From the NCBI RefSeq assembly GCF_900156875.1, contig NZ_LT707409.1, forward strand, positions 3,493,435-3,557,434: a DNA stretch of 64,000 nucleotides. Direction: 5' to 3'. Both the position numbers and the translations under genes were made by a program. This document shows positions 55,395-64,000 of the stretch, in pieces. The DNA comes from Robertmurraya dakarensis (GTDB taxonomy: Bacteria > Bacillota > Bacilli > Bacillales > Cytobacillaceae). The stretch's first letter is position 1; every line of letters starts with the position of its first letter. A model generated the notes under the pieces. That model was not told where the DNA came from and ran no database searches. It was given only the letters and a program-made list of their open reading frames with translations.

Positions 55395-55430
55395 AAAAAA
55401 GAAACCGGTTCTCTCACCGATTTCTTCTCA
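55395..55430 (-). terminator. walRK operon terminator
   Basis: AAGAAATCGGT / ACCGGTTTCTT stem with T6 after it on the minus strand, just past yycJ. Confidence 0.8.
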
Positions 55431-55435
55431 GGTAC

Positions 55436-56230
55436 CTATACGGCTGTTAATGCCGTTGGATTTTTTGGATCTGTATCATAAAGTTCAACTTGCTCACCGA
55501 CAATTACTCCTCGGCTTTGCAGTGTTTGTGTGACAGACATCTTTGCTAAGTCTTTCATATTATTATCCTGACTTAAATGCGCTAAATAAATTCGCTTAGT
55601 CTGATCCCCGATAACTTCACTCATAGCAATGGCTGCATCTTCATTAGAGACATGCCCCACATCACTTAGAATTCTTCGTTTAATATTCCAAGGATATCGC
55701 CCCATGCGAAGCATTTGGACATCATGGTTACTTTCAAATACGAAAGCATCTGCATTCGAAATAATCCCTTTCATCCTGTCACTGACATAACCTGTGTCTG
55801 TAATAAGAACCAGCTTTTTGCCCCCATGGTGAAAGATATAGAACATCGGTTCAGCTGCATCATGAGAAACGCCAAATGATTCAATATCTAATGCGCCAAA
55901 GCTCTTAACGGTTTCTGTCTCAAACGTGAACCTTTGTTCTAATGGTATTTTCCCAATTAAACCATCCATCGCAGCCCATGTCTTTTCATTGGCGTAAATA
56001 GGCAGATTATATTTGCGGGCAACAATTCCTACGCCCTTAATGTGATCGCTATGTTCATGAGTAACAAGCAAACCAGAGAGTTTCCCCATATCCCGGTCAA
56101 TTTTTGCAAAAAGAGCTTCCATCTGCTTCCCGCTTAAACCAGCATCCACTAAAAAGGAATGCTCCTCCGTTTCTACGAAAACTGCGTTTCCCGTGCTCCC
56201 GCTAGCAAGAACACTAAATGTGAGTCCCAT
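55436..56230 (-). CDS. walJ: Metallo-beta-lactamase-fold exonuclease YycJ/WalJ
   Basis: About 264 residues. MBL motif [11 protein letters not shown] and further metal ligands ([16 protein letters not shown]). Family members are 5'-3' exonucleases linked to cell division and mismatch repair. ATG 56230 is preferred to a GTG three codons upstream (GGAG at proper distance). Last gene of the wal operon. Confidence 0.9.
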   Translation of the reverse strand: MGLTFSVLASGSTGNAVFVETEEHSFLVDAGLSGKQMEALFAKIDRDMGKLSGLLVTHEHSDHIKGVGIVARKYNLPIYANEKTWAAMDGLIGKIPLEQRFTFETETVKSFGALDIESFGVSHDAAEPMFYIFHHGGKKLVLITDTGYVSDRMKGIISNADAFVFESNHDVQMLRMGRYPWNIKRRILSDVGHVSNEDAAIAMSEVIGDQTKRIYLAHLSQDNNMKDLAKMSVTQTLQSRGVIVGEQVELYDTDPKNPTALTAV

Positions 56231-56235
56231 TTTTT

Positions 56236-57045
56236 TCACTCCACTATCTTTTTATCTTGGTTTTCTAGTTGAACAATTTGACCATCGATTGCGTTTACGA
56301 ATAAGCTTTTTTCATCATCGACCAAGAACCGCCAAACTGGTGTCAGCACTTGCGATGACGTAAGATGAACCAATGTATAATACCCTAGCTCAACCTTTGA
56401 GATTTTGCTGCCAAATTCTAATTCCCCATTATCATATAGAGTTTCAATCGCTTTAAGAGGCTGAAGGATATTATCCTCCTCAGAAAATTCCTCAAAGTTC
56501 TCTAAAAGAGTTTGTTTATAACCGGTCAACTCATTTTCATCATTCAAAAAAAAGGTAAGCTCACCATTGGGATTTTTGTAGAGCATTTTACCATCAAAGA
56601 CTTGGTAAAATGTGATGACATTTTTATCTTCATCTAACTCCCAAAGCTCATATTCTTCCGTATAGAGAACATTGCTTTTCATAAAAGACTGAAATTCAGC
56701 TAAATCAAATTTCTCCTTCAGCTCTATCGGTTCTTGAAAATTAGATTCAATCGTCGTTTCATTCCAAACGGTGATGTTTTGTCCTCTTAAAATCGTGTCC
56801 TTAACCTTTTCTAATTCCTCTTTCGTGAATTTCTTTGGTTCCGCACTCAAATATTTATCACTCTTAATATTTTTAGGAAGGTCTTCATATTTAATTTCAT
56901 CTGTTTTTAACTTATTTTCAATAGAAGTTTCCGACATATAATCATATTGACTAGAATGATAAGTTTTATAAAACTCGAACATCAAATTAAGATTCAAGAT
57001 AAGGAAGGCTACGATAAAAATTGATTTAATCCTACTCCAATCCAA
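56236..57045 (-). CDS. yycI: WalK-regulating membrane protein YycI
   Basis: 269 residues, one N-terminal helix ([20 protein letters not shown]) and an extracytoplasmic domain. With YycH it restrains WalK in B. subtilis. Start is TTG 57045 overlapping yycH by 14 bases; GGAGGCGAAG lies upstream. Confidence 0.9.
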   Translation of the reverse strand: MDWSRIKSIFIVAFLILNLNLMFEFYKTYHSSQYDYMSETSIENKLKTDEIKYEDLPKNIKSDKYLSAEPKKFTKEELEKVKDTILRGQNITVWNETTIESNFQEPIELKEKFDLAEFQSFMKSNVLYTEEYELWELDEDKNVITFYQVFDGKMLYKNPNGELTFFLNDENELTGYKQTLLENFEEFSEEDNILQPLKAIETLYDNGELEFGSKISKVELGYYTLVHLTSSQVLTPVWRFLVDDEKSLFVNAIDGQIVQLENQDKKIVE

Positions 57046-58357
57046 TTTCTTCGCCTCCCTTATTCTCCTTCGGAACCATCAGCCATTGGTCCTTATACTT
57101 GTAATACCATGCTGGTTGTAAATGAACAAGCGGTCCTCCTGAACCACGAACCATATTATAGCCGATGGTTAAATCCTGGATAAACTCAGGGTTAATACCC
57201 TCGGTGTTTTTGAGAATACGTAATGTATCGATACCGGAAACTAATGGGTTCTCCTTCGTTTCCGTATCAACACGGCGGTCAAGTGCAAAATTATTTCTCA
57301 TATACATAAAGGTTTCTGTTTGACCCCAGATATGGAGAATGTCAGACATTCCGCTATTAAAAATCGGAAGTCCAGAAGAACGTTCGTACATGCGATATGA
57401 AACAGTTCTTTCTGCAGCATCCACCCCTACAAAACGATAGTTATCTGTCCAGCCGCCATGCCCATTTACAAAGTCTATACTGTGCTGCAGCAATTCACTA
57501 GCATTGATTGGCCGTTCACTTTCCTCTGCAGGATTCACATAAGAGATCGTATATGTCTCTTTATTGACTCTGAGCAACGTGGAAGAATCCTTATATTCAT
57601 CCCCGGACATCGAACTATATCTCTGTACACGGATTGGATCACTAAATAAGGCATCTCTGAAGCTATCTGTTTGAAAAATATCTAACAAATAACTGTACGT
57701 TGGCAGCGTTGTTGAGTAAGTTAGTACTAATAAGCTTCTATTATCTGTGAGTGGTTCCAACGTATAAGTTAAGAAGGAAGGATTGTCTTTTGCAGTCTGA
57801 TAATAGGACTGTTTGAAATTATTAATAAAGGAAACAACTACACGTGCCCGAAAAGCCTGATCATGTTCAGAGTTTAAAAAATAGACAAACCCTTCTTCAC
57901 CTGCTGTGTTTTTTAAATCAATGATGATCCGATCAAATTGAAAATTTAATGTTTCACTATCCCGAAGATTTAATACACCTTTGTAAATTTCCATCGGTAC
58001 AATATCGGGGAAAATAATCTCCGCATATCCTTCTTCATAAAAATTGGACAATCCACCGATGTTTTTCGAAACGTTCTCGAAACCATCTAAATTCCAGTTA
58101 CTTAGTTCCTGTAAGACAGTATTTATCTCATTATGATTGACTGTCCCAAGATGGAGGTTGTTCTGATGGTAAAAAATCTTCGTTGGCTTCACAATTTGAG
58201 AAACTTCCTTTTTTTCACCTAAGTTAACTTCCGGCACAATATTGGTATTTTCCATTGTGTCGTAACTTGGCTTATAGGTCCAAATACCATAAGTGAATAG
58301 TGTACTTGTCAGTACTAAAAAAGTTAATAGCACTGTCTTAAAGTTTTCATATGTCAT
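57032..58357 (-). CDS. yycH: WalK-regulating membrane protein YycH
   Basis: About 441 residues: N-terminal anchor helix (VLLTFLVLTSTLFTYGIWTY) and a large outer domain, standard for YycH. ATG 58357 overlaps the walK stop by 4 bases, so the genes are coupled. Binds WalK with YycI to lower its activity (known in B. subtilis). Confidence 0.9.
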   Translation of the reverse strand: MTYENFKTVLLTFLVLTSTLFTYGIWTYKPSYDTMENTNIVPEVNLGEKKEVSQIVKPTKIFYHQNNLHLGTVNHNEINTVLQELSNWNLDGFENVSKNIGGLSNFYEEGYAEIIFPDIVPMEIYKGVLNLRDSETLNFQFDRIIIDLKNTAGEEGFVYFLNSEHDQAFRARVVVSFINNFKQSYYQTAKDNPSFLTYTLEPLTDNRSLLVLTYSTTLPTYSYLLDIFQTDSFRDALFSDPIRVQRYSSMSGDEYKDSSTLLRVNKETYTISYVNPAEESERPINASELLQHSIDFVNGHGGWTDNYRFVGVDAAERTVSYRMYERSSGLPIFNSGMSDILHIWGQTETFMYMRNNFALDRRVDTETKENPLVSGIDTLRILKNTEGINPEFIQDLTIGYNMVRGSGGPLVHLQPAWYYKYKDQWLMVPKENKGGEEIGLE

Positions 58358-60195
58358 GCCCAATCATCCTCTTCCGTCTGTACATAAGGTAGACTAAAAG
58401 AAATCGTTGTCCCATGACCTTCCACACTGTCTGCCCAAATATTGCCTCCATGTGCTTCAACCATTTCTTTTGCAATGGCCAACCCTAATCCTGTACCGCC
58501 CAGCTTTCTTGTTCTAGCTTTATCAACTCGATAAAAACGATCGAAGATTTTCTCGATATTTTCCTTTGGGATCCCCACTCCCTCATCAGAAATGCTAATA
58601 ACCAGCTGTTCTTCTTGTTCAACCATATTAAAAGTAACTTTTCCACCCTCAGGTGAGTACTTCAGTGCATTTGAAATAATATTATCCAACACTTGTGTTA
58701 ATTTATCTTCATCAATTTCTACAACTGCAGCATGGTCAAGGAGCTTCCTTTCAAAATGAACATCTTGATTTTTGGTCAATTCAAATCGATCAATGATTCG
58801 ATTGAAAAACTCCACAAAATTAATCCACTCTGTCGTCAGCTGATAATCTCTGCTGTCCATTTTCGATAACTGCAATAAGTCATTGACTAAACGAATCATT
58901 CTTTCTGTTTCGTTTTGTGTCACTTCTAAAAAGTTAGGTGCAATATTCTCATCTTTCCAGGCACCATCTGCCAGCGCTTCTAAATAGCTTCTCATCGTTG
59001 TCAGTGGTGTCCGTAATTCATGTGACACATTGGCAACAAATTCACGCCGTTCCATATCAATCTTTTCCTGCTCAGTAATGTCATGAAGCACTGCAATCAG
59101 ACCGTTCACAAACCCCGTTTCTTTCTGAATGACAGAAAAATTAGCACGCAGTACATAAGGTTTTGTGTTCGTACTATAGTTTAAAATCACTGATTCATTT
59201 TCCACTAATAAGTCGTCAAGCGTATACTCTTCTTCGATCCCGAGCAAAGATACAATTGGTGTTGAGAGAATCGTTTCACGTGAAACATTCAGCATTTTTG
59301 CAGCGGGTTCATTAATTAAAATAACTCGTCCTTTACGATCCGTGGCAATAACACCGTCGGTCATATAGGAAAGAACTGAGGAAAGCTTTCGCCGTTCTCC
59401 TTCAGTTGTTGCCTGTGCTTCTTGAAGTTTCTTAGTTAAATTATTAAAGGTTATTGCTAACTGGCCAATTTCATCATAGCTGTAGACCTTAACTTTTCTT
59501 GAAAAGTTCCCTTTTGCCATTGCTAATGCTTGTCTTCTCATATCCGAGATCGGTCTTGTAATCGTTCGAGCAAGCAACACTATTAGTACCGCTGTGATTC
59601 CCAACGACATAACCGTGCCTGTAGCAAAGATATTATTAATGGTCCTCATTTGCTCATAAACATTTTCTACATTGGCAATTAAATAGATGGCTCCTATAAC
59701 GTCACCATCCACCTTAATAGGATTAACTAGAACCCATATACGATTTTTAGTTTGCGGATCAATCATTGTGACATCGTCACCGTCATCATCAGACGTAGCA
59801 ATGACACGCCAGATTAACTTATCTGTCGTTCTTTGTCCGACAATTCCTTGGTTATAAGGATCTGAGGTCCCTAGGAATTTAAGACTGTTCCCTTCGATTA
59901 CCCGAACCTCTGAAATATCAGCCGTTTTATTAAAATCCTTCAGGAGATTTTTGACATCATCCTCTAAAGTGGGACCCTCTTCGTCCGTACTTCTTTCCTT
60001 GATCATTTCTTCTCCAAGATAATAAGCCAATAAATCGACTCTTTCCTGAATCGATGTTTCAAAATTTTTTAAAAGTGTCGCTTCAAGCTGACGGACGAAA
60101 TAAGCACCGATGATTTGCATCGCTATTAAAATCAATAGTACATAAATTAATACCAGCTTTAAATGTATCGAACGAAAGAAACCGACTTTTTTCAT
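58354..60195 (-). CDS. walK: Sensor histidine kinase WalK
   Basis: 613 residues. Two helices (about 10-30 and 183-205) flank an outer Cache-like sensor; then HAMP, a PAS domain (TDGVIATDRKGRVILINEPA), HisKA with the phospho-His in FVANVSHELRTPLTTMRSYL, and HATPase with N-box and GVGIPKENIEKIFDRF. Essential regulator of cell-wall turnover. Nine bases separate it from walR. Confidence 0.95.
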   Translation of the reverse strand: MKKVGFFRSIHLKLVLIYVLLILIAMQIIGAYFVRQLEATLLKNFETSIQERVDLLAYYLGEEMIKERSTDEEGPTLEDDVKNLLKDFNKTADISEVRVIEGNSLKFLGTSDPYNQGIVGQRTTDKLIWRVIATSDDDGDDVTMIDPQTKNRIWVLVNPIKVDGDVIGAIYLIANVENVYEQMRTINNIFATGTVMSLGITAVLIVLLARTITRPISDMRRQALAMAKGNFSRKVKVYSYDEIGQLAITFNNLTKKLQEAQATTEGERRKLSSVLSYMTDGVIATDRKGRVILINEPAAKMLNVSRETILSTPIVSLLGIEEEYTLDDLLVENESVILNYSTNTKPYVLRANFSVIQKETGFVNGLIAVLHDITEQEKIDMERREFVANVSHELRTPLTTMRSYLEALADGAWKDENIAPNFLEVTQNETERMIRLVNDLLQLSKMDSRDYQLTTEWINFVEFFNRIIDRFELTKNQDVHFERKLLDHAAVVEIDEDKLTQVLDNIISNALKYSPEGGKVTFNMVEQEEQLVISISDEGVGIPKENIEKIFDRFYRVDKARTRKLGGTGLGLAIAKEMVEAHGGNIWADSVEGHGTTISFSLPYVQTEEDDWA

Positions 60196-60204
60196 GATCG
60201 TGAA

Positions 60205-60912
60205 TTACTCCTGATCAGGATTTCTTAAGTAGTAGCCGACTCCCCTTCTCGTTACAATCCATATAGGATGACTCGGGTTATCTTCGATTTTTTCACGTAA
60301 GCGTCTAACCGTCACATCTACTGTTCGTACATCACCGTAATAGTCATAGCCCCAAACAGTCTGCAATAGATGCTCTCTCGTCATAACTTGACCAATATGC
60401 TTAGCTAGATAATGAAGCAGTTCAAATTCGCGATGTGTCAGCTCAATCTTTTCTCCGCGTTTTGAAACAATATAAGCATCTGGATGAATCGTTAACGCCC
60501 CAACCTCAATCTCATTTGTCTCTTCTTCATCACTTTGCGCCGCGACATGTTGATGTCTCCTTAAATTTGCTTTTACGCGGGCAATTAACTCTCTTGAACT
60601 GAAAGGCTTTGTCACATAGTCATCTGCACCTAGCTCTAAGCCCAATACCTTATCTATTTCAGAGTCCTTTGCGGTCAGCATAATGATCGGCATTTCGTAT
60701 TTTTTTCGTACTTCCCTGCATACCTCCATCCCATCTCTTTGAGGAAGCATGATATCTAAAAGAATTAAATCAGGTTTGATTTCTTCTACCATTTCAAGTG
60801 CACTATTTCCATCATAAGCACAATAGACTTCGTAGCCTTCTTTTTTTAAATTAAACTGCAGTATATCAGCAATTGGCTTTTCGTCATCGACAACTAAGAT
60901 TTTTTTATCCAT
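60205..60912 (-). CDS. walR: Response regulator WalR
   Basis: About 235 residues from ATG 60912, behind GAAGGAGAATTG. Receiver domain with phospho-Asp in [15 protein letters not shown], then an OmpR/PhoB winged helix ([20 protein letters not shown]). Directs cell-wall hydrolase genes via TGTWAH-N5-TGTWAH boxes. Confidence 0.95.
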   Translation of the reverse strand: MDKKILVVDDEKPIADILQFNLKKEGYEVYCAYDGNSALEMVEEIKPDLILLDIMLPQRDGMEVCREVRKKYEMPIIMLTAKDSEIDKVLGLELGADDYVTKPFSSRELIARVKANLRRHQHVAAQSDEEETNEIEVGALTIHPDAYIVSKRGEKIELTHREFELLHYLAKHIGQVMTREHLLQTVWGYDYYGDVRTVDVTVRRLREKIEDNPSHPIWIVTRRGVGYYLRNPDQE

Positions 60913-61059
60913 ACAATTCTCCTTCAATCAATCTAATTTCACTGCCTAGAAAATTGTTCTACTTTCTACTTTACCATTTTATTTAAGGGAATTCACCTAT
61001 TAGCACGAGGGTAAAAACATATACCTCGAATGGTAAATATTTAAATGGGCATGAATTAA

Positions 61060-61097
61060 GTAAAAAAGTCCCTAGAGCATATACTAGAGACTTTTTA
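61060..61097 (-). terminator. Terminator of M23 endopeptidase gene
   Basis: AAAAAGTCCCTAG / CTAGAGACTTTTT stem, nine-base loop, T-tract on the minus strand. Confidence 0.85.
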
Positions 61098-61105
61098 CCA
61101 TTTTA

Positions 61106-62521
61106 TTATAAATAATCCTGAGGGTCTTTCAGACTGCCATTCTTATAAATCTCAAAATGGAGATGAATACCAGTTGAATTTCCCGTTGAACCCATAATGC
61201 CAATTTTAGTTCCTTTTGTAACGGTTTGCCCCACACTTACATTTATGGAAGATAGGTGTGCATAGATTGTTTTGTACCCATTTTGATGGTCAATAACAAT
61301 TTTATTACCATAACCGCCATCCCAGCCAGCGGAAACTACTTTTCCGTTATCTGCTGCTTTTATCGTTCTATTACTAGGTCTAGCTATATCGATTCCTTTA
61401 TGAAGTTTCCCCCATCTAGTACCTTGTGAGCTGGAAATGTAACCGCCCACAGCCGGCCATGCAAAAGAACCATCTCCGCGGGAAGGGATTACTTTCGTAC
61501 CTTTTTTTACAATATGTTTAACAGGTTCCTCCACAATCTTTTCATTGATGGTTTCCTGTTTTACTACCATGCCATTTTGCTCAAATGATTTATAAGTTAC
61601 TTCCTTAGAGCCATCCTTGCCTTCCTGTATAACCTCTGTGTCACCTTTATACATTGATGGGTCTTCTACGACCTCTTTTTCATGTGCAATTGCTTCCTTT
61701 TTAAATGTTTCCTTCTCCACAACTACCTCTACAAGAGGCTTAAGGAATGTGACGTTTAACTCCTGCCCTACCTTAATGGTAGTTTCATCTTTTAACTCTG
61801 GATTAATCGATCGTAACTGTTCTAATGTCATATCATGCTCATTAGCAATTTTGCCAAGAACGTCTCCTTCTTGTACTCGATACTTTTTCTCATGGAGAGT
61901 ACCTTTTATTAAATATTCGACAGCATCCTCTACGGACAATAACTCTTTCGCTGAAACAATTTTCTCCTCTATCTCAATCTCTTTGGATAGAGAAACATTT
62001 AATATACGTGTTTCATTTTCTTTTAAAGGCTGTAAGCTGCTGGCTGATTCTTCTTTTTGCTGCTGTACTTGCTGAAGCTGCTCTTTTGTCACATATTTGA
62101 GTTTTAGTGCCTCTATTACTTTCTCCGCTGCCTCGTAATCTTTTACATACACAGCAGACTCATCGCCAATTTTTAAAGCATACGCTTCCGCTTCAACATC
62201 CAATGAATCTGTTAATTCTTGAATTACCTTTTCATCATCTGTGTTCGCTCCTGAACCAAATACTTGCTCAGGAATATATGTAAGTTCTGAACCAATTGTC
62301 AGGTTAACTTGTTGATAGTTATCCTCTGCTTCACTAACTTTCTTATGTAATGCACTATTAATCACTTCTTTATCAGAAACAGTTCCAATATAGTCATCCT
62401 GGTTGTATACATAGTAAACCGTTGTAAGATTGGAATCCGCTGCTGCAGCAGCCCCTGTGCCTAAAGAAATAGCCGCAAAAGCAAGTGCTGACATAGTCAA
62501 TTTTTTTATACCTATATACAT
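61106..62521 (-). CDS. Secreted LysM-G5-M23 peptidoglycan endopeptidase
   Basis: 471 residues. Signal peptide (MSALAFAAISLGTGAAAAAD). A pair-repeat region to about 200, LysM near 205-250 (YRVQEGDVLGKIANEHDMTL), a G5 domain near 255-335, and C-terminal M23 peptidase (about 355-471) with zinc ligands in HKGIDIARPS and HLHFEIYKNG. Cuts cross-bridges in the wall. A perfect WalR box lies 275 bases upstream and the walRK operon follows, so it is a likely WalRK target. CTAGGAGGATTT precedes the ATG. Confidence 0.9.
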   Translation of the reverse strand: MYIGIKKLTMSALAFAAISLGTGAAAAADSNLTTVYYVYNQDDYIGTVSDKEVINSALHKKVSEAEDNYQQVNLTIGSELTYIPEQVFGSGANTDDEKVIQELTDSLDVEAEAYALKIGDESAVYVKDYEAAEKVIEALKLKYVTKEQLQQVQQQKEESASSLQPLKENETRILNVSLSKEIEIEEKIVSAKELLSVEDAVEYLIKGTLHEKKYRVQEGDVLGKIANEHDMTLEQLRSINPELKDETTIKVGQELNVTFLKPLVEVVVEKETFKKEAIAHEKEVVEDPSMYKGDTEVIQEGKDGSKEVTYKSFEQNGMVVKQETINEKIVEEPVKHIVKKGTKVIPSRGDGSFAWPAVGGYISSSQGTRWGKLHKGIDIARPSNRTIKAADNGKVVSAGWDGGYGNKIVIDHQNGYKTIYAHLSSINVSVGQTVTKGTKIGIMGSTGNSTGIHLHFEIYKNGSLKDPQDYL

Positions 62522-62793
62522 TTAAATCCTCCTAGACTAATAAGATAGTAAAACCTCTTATTATTCTATTTACATCCTTGTTTAACACCTTTTTAACTTT
62601 AACATAAATAAAACAGAAAAGATTAAGAGAATTTATAATGTAATATAAATGTATAATTCATGACATGCTGCCCTAAAGAAATGTTAGGAATATTATGATT
62701 AACCACTTTGGACATGTCGTAAAATAGCATATTCTGGCGAAAAAAACATCAAGTATGCTATTAATAACATTGTCATAGTGATTTTTCAGTTTT
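62522..62793. other. Leader region of M23 endopeptidase gene
   Basis: About 270 AT-rich bases between WalR box and start codon. Further TGTTAA-like half-sites exist (62580-62610) but not at the right spacing. I see no riboswitch-like GC-rich fold. Confidence 0.4.
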
Positions 62794-62810
62794 ATTACAG
62801 GAATGTTACA
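62794..62810 (-). promoter_or_regulatory. WalR box
   Basis: On the minus strand TGTAACATTCCTGTAAT fits TGTWAH-N5-TGTWAH at all defined positions, directed toward the M23 endopeptidase gene. Confidence 0.7.
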
Positions 62811-62828
62811 AAAAGGGGGTTATAACAG

Positions 62829-62870
62829 AAAAAAGACTAAAGGAACTTAGATTCAGTCCTTTAGTCTTTT
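62829..62870 (-). terminator. purA terminator
   Basis: AAAAGACTAAAGGA / TCCTTTAGTCTTTT, 13-base loop, then T-rich on the minus strand. Confidence 0.88.
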
Positions 62871-62877
62871 ATCGTGA

Positions 62878-64000
62878 TTAGTTTTGACGCCATGGATTCA
62901 TGACTACATTGGTTTGAGTACGATCCGGTCCTACAGAGAAGATAGATAGAGGAACACCTGTTAACTGGGCTACTCTTTCTACATAATGGCGAGCATTAAC
63001 AGGGAGTTCATCTAAAGATTTACAGCCAGTGATATCTTCTGTCCAGCCTGGAAGCTCCTCGTATACCGGTTCACATTCCCCTAAAACCTTTAGACTTGCT
63101 GGGAACTCCTCCATCACTTCTCCTTTATAGCGGTAGGCTGTACAAATCTTTAATGTTTCAATTCCCGTTAATACATCAATTGAGTTTAAAGATAGATCTG
63201 TGATTCCACTTACACGGCGAGCATGACGTACCACTACGCTGTCAAACCAGCCCACACGGCGTGGACGGCCAGTTGTTGTACCATATTCTCTTCCTACTTC
63301 ACGAATTTGATGGCCGATCTCATCATTAAGCTCTGTTGGGAAAGGTCCATCGCCAACGCGAGTCGTATATGCCTTACAAACTCCAACAACATGCTTAATC
63401 TTTGTCGGACCAACACCAGACCCGATCGTTACTCCACCTGCAACGGGGTTCGATGAAGTCACAAATGGGTATGTACCTTGATCAATATCTAGCATGACAC
63501 CTTGAGCACCTTCAAATAAAACACGGCGTCCCTCATCAAGAGCATCGTTTAACACGACAGAAGTGTCAACGACATACTGTTTAATTTGTTGTCCAAGCTC
63601 GTAGTACTCATCTAGTATATCTTCTATTTTAAAGCCTTCCGTTTCGTAGATACGTTCTAATAGACGGTTCTTCTCTCCTAAATTCCGTGACAGTTTCTCT
63701 TCAAATACTTCTCGATCCATCAGATCCGCGATGCGTATTCCTACCCGTGCTGCTTTATCCATGTATGCTGGACCGATTCCCTTTTTAGTGGTTCCAATTT
63801 TATTGGCACCTTTACTTTCTTCTTCTACCTCATCTAGTTTTAAATGATATGGCAAGATGACATGCGCACGATTGCTGATGCGTAGATTATCTGTTGTGAC
63901 TCCTTTATCGTGTAAATAAGCAAGTTCTTTAACTAACGCTTTTGGATCTACAACCATTCCATTTCCAATTACAGAAATTTTATCTTTATAAAAGATTCCA
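62878..64000 (-). CDS. purA: Adenylosuccinate synthetase, C-terminal part (5' end outside window)
   Basis: The frame is open from the stop at 62878 to the end of the window, about 374 residues; the N-terminal 55 or so, with the GTP loop, lie beyond. Seen: [40 protein letters not shown], and [20 protein letters not shown]. It makes adenylosuccinate from IMP and aspartate with GTP. Neighbour of walRK near the origin, as in other bacilli. Confidence 0.95.
   Translation of the reverse strand, partial: GIFYKDKISVIGNGMVVDPKALVKELAYLHDKGVTTDNLRISNRAHVILPYHLKLDEVEEESKGANKIGTTKKGIGPAYMDKAARVGIRIADLMDREVFEEKLSRNLGEKNRLLERIYETEGFKIEDILDEYYELGQQIKQYVVDTSVVLNDALDEGRRVLFEGAQGVMLDIDQGTYPFVTSSNPVAGGVTIGSGVGPTKIKHVVGVCKAYTTRVGDGPFPTELNDEIGHQIREVGREYGTTTGRPRRVGWFDSVVVRHARRVSGITDLSLNSIDVLTGIETLKICTAYRYKGEVMEEFPASLKVLGECEPVYEELPGWTEDITGCKSLDELPVNARHYVERVAQLTGVPLSIFSVGPDRTQTNVVMNPWRQN

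Noticed and set aside
62522-62793. c-di-AMP (ydaO) riboswitch before the cell-wall endopeptidase
   Set aside because: The leader is AT-rich and lacks the conserved GC-rich stems and pseudoknot motifs I would expect.

Overview
The window looks like Bacillaceae chromosome lying close to oriC. It is AT-rich, Shine-Dalgarno sequences are strong, and it carries the block purA / walR-walK-yycH-yycI-yycJ-htrC / yyzF / rlmH, which sits near the origin in Bacillus. Many proteins match Bacillus families: TnrA, FbpA, GltC, AprX, YfiB/YfiC, LctP, CstA. An ectoine and hydroxyectoine locus suggests a salt- or drought-tolerant bacillus. I do not name a species.

1-8.4 kb is a nested mobile-element region. 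A YfiB-like ABC exporter gene (580-2288 plus 8320-8350, minus strand) is split by an IS21-family element (2289-8319, 6-bp target duplication ATCGTT). The IS21 istB gene is itself split inside its Walker B codons by a 3.45-kb trio of tyrosine recombinases (2989-6441, a RIT-type element) flanked by TTCATC. Removing each insert in silico restores an exact open frame.

8.4-19.1 kb holds nitrogen and osmolyte genes. tnrA has two perfect TnrA boxes shared with a divergent fbpA-like pair. Then come an RlmI-like methyltransferase, an ehuBCDA ectoine uptake operon, divergent gltC/gdhA, and a chromosomal actin-type ParM with a ribbon-helix-helix partner. Upstream of parM is an iteron array with a 12/8-bp rhythm that looks like a centromere.

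19.1-31.3 kb holds ugd and galU (UDP-glucuronate), a three-gene operon of a degenerate protein kinase, a GT4 glycosyltransferase and a HipA-like protein, an orphan TRAP binding protein, and the ectoine set: a BCCT carrier, ectD, ectC, ectB and ectA. Uptake (EhuBCDA, BCCT) and synthesis/hydroxylation (EctABC, EctD) are therefore both present.

31.5-50.8 kb is mostly carbon metabolism and stress: MsrAB fusion, AprX protease, CstA with a small membrane protein behind it, acetyl-CoA synthetase, a TAXI-type TRAP system, lactate permease with a LutR-type operator and a cre site, a eukaryote-like EndoU ribonuclease, malate:quinone oxidoreductase, a GIY-YIG protein, and a LysR / CofE-like ligase / NhaC antiporter group.

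51-64 kb is the origin-side core. A PAS protein sits behind a Fnr-type promoter. A 1.1-kb segment with rluF lies between two copies of the rlmH 3' end, resembling SCC attachment sites. Upstream of rlmH is a DnaA-box cluster. Then follow htrC, the WalRK operon, an M23 endopeptidase with a WalR box, and purA, which runs off the window.
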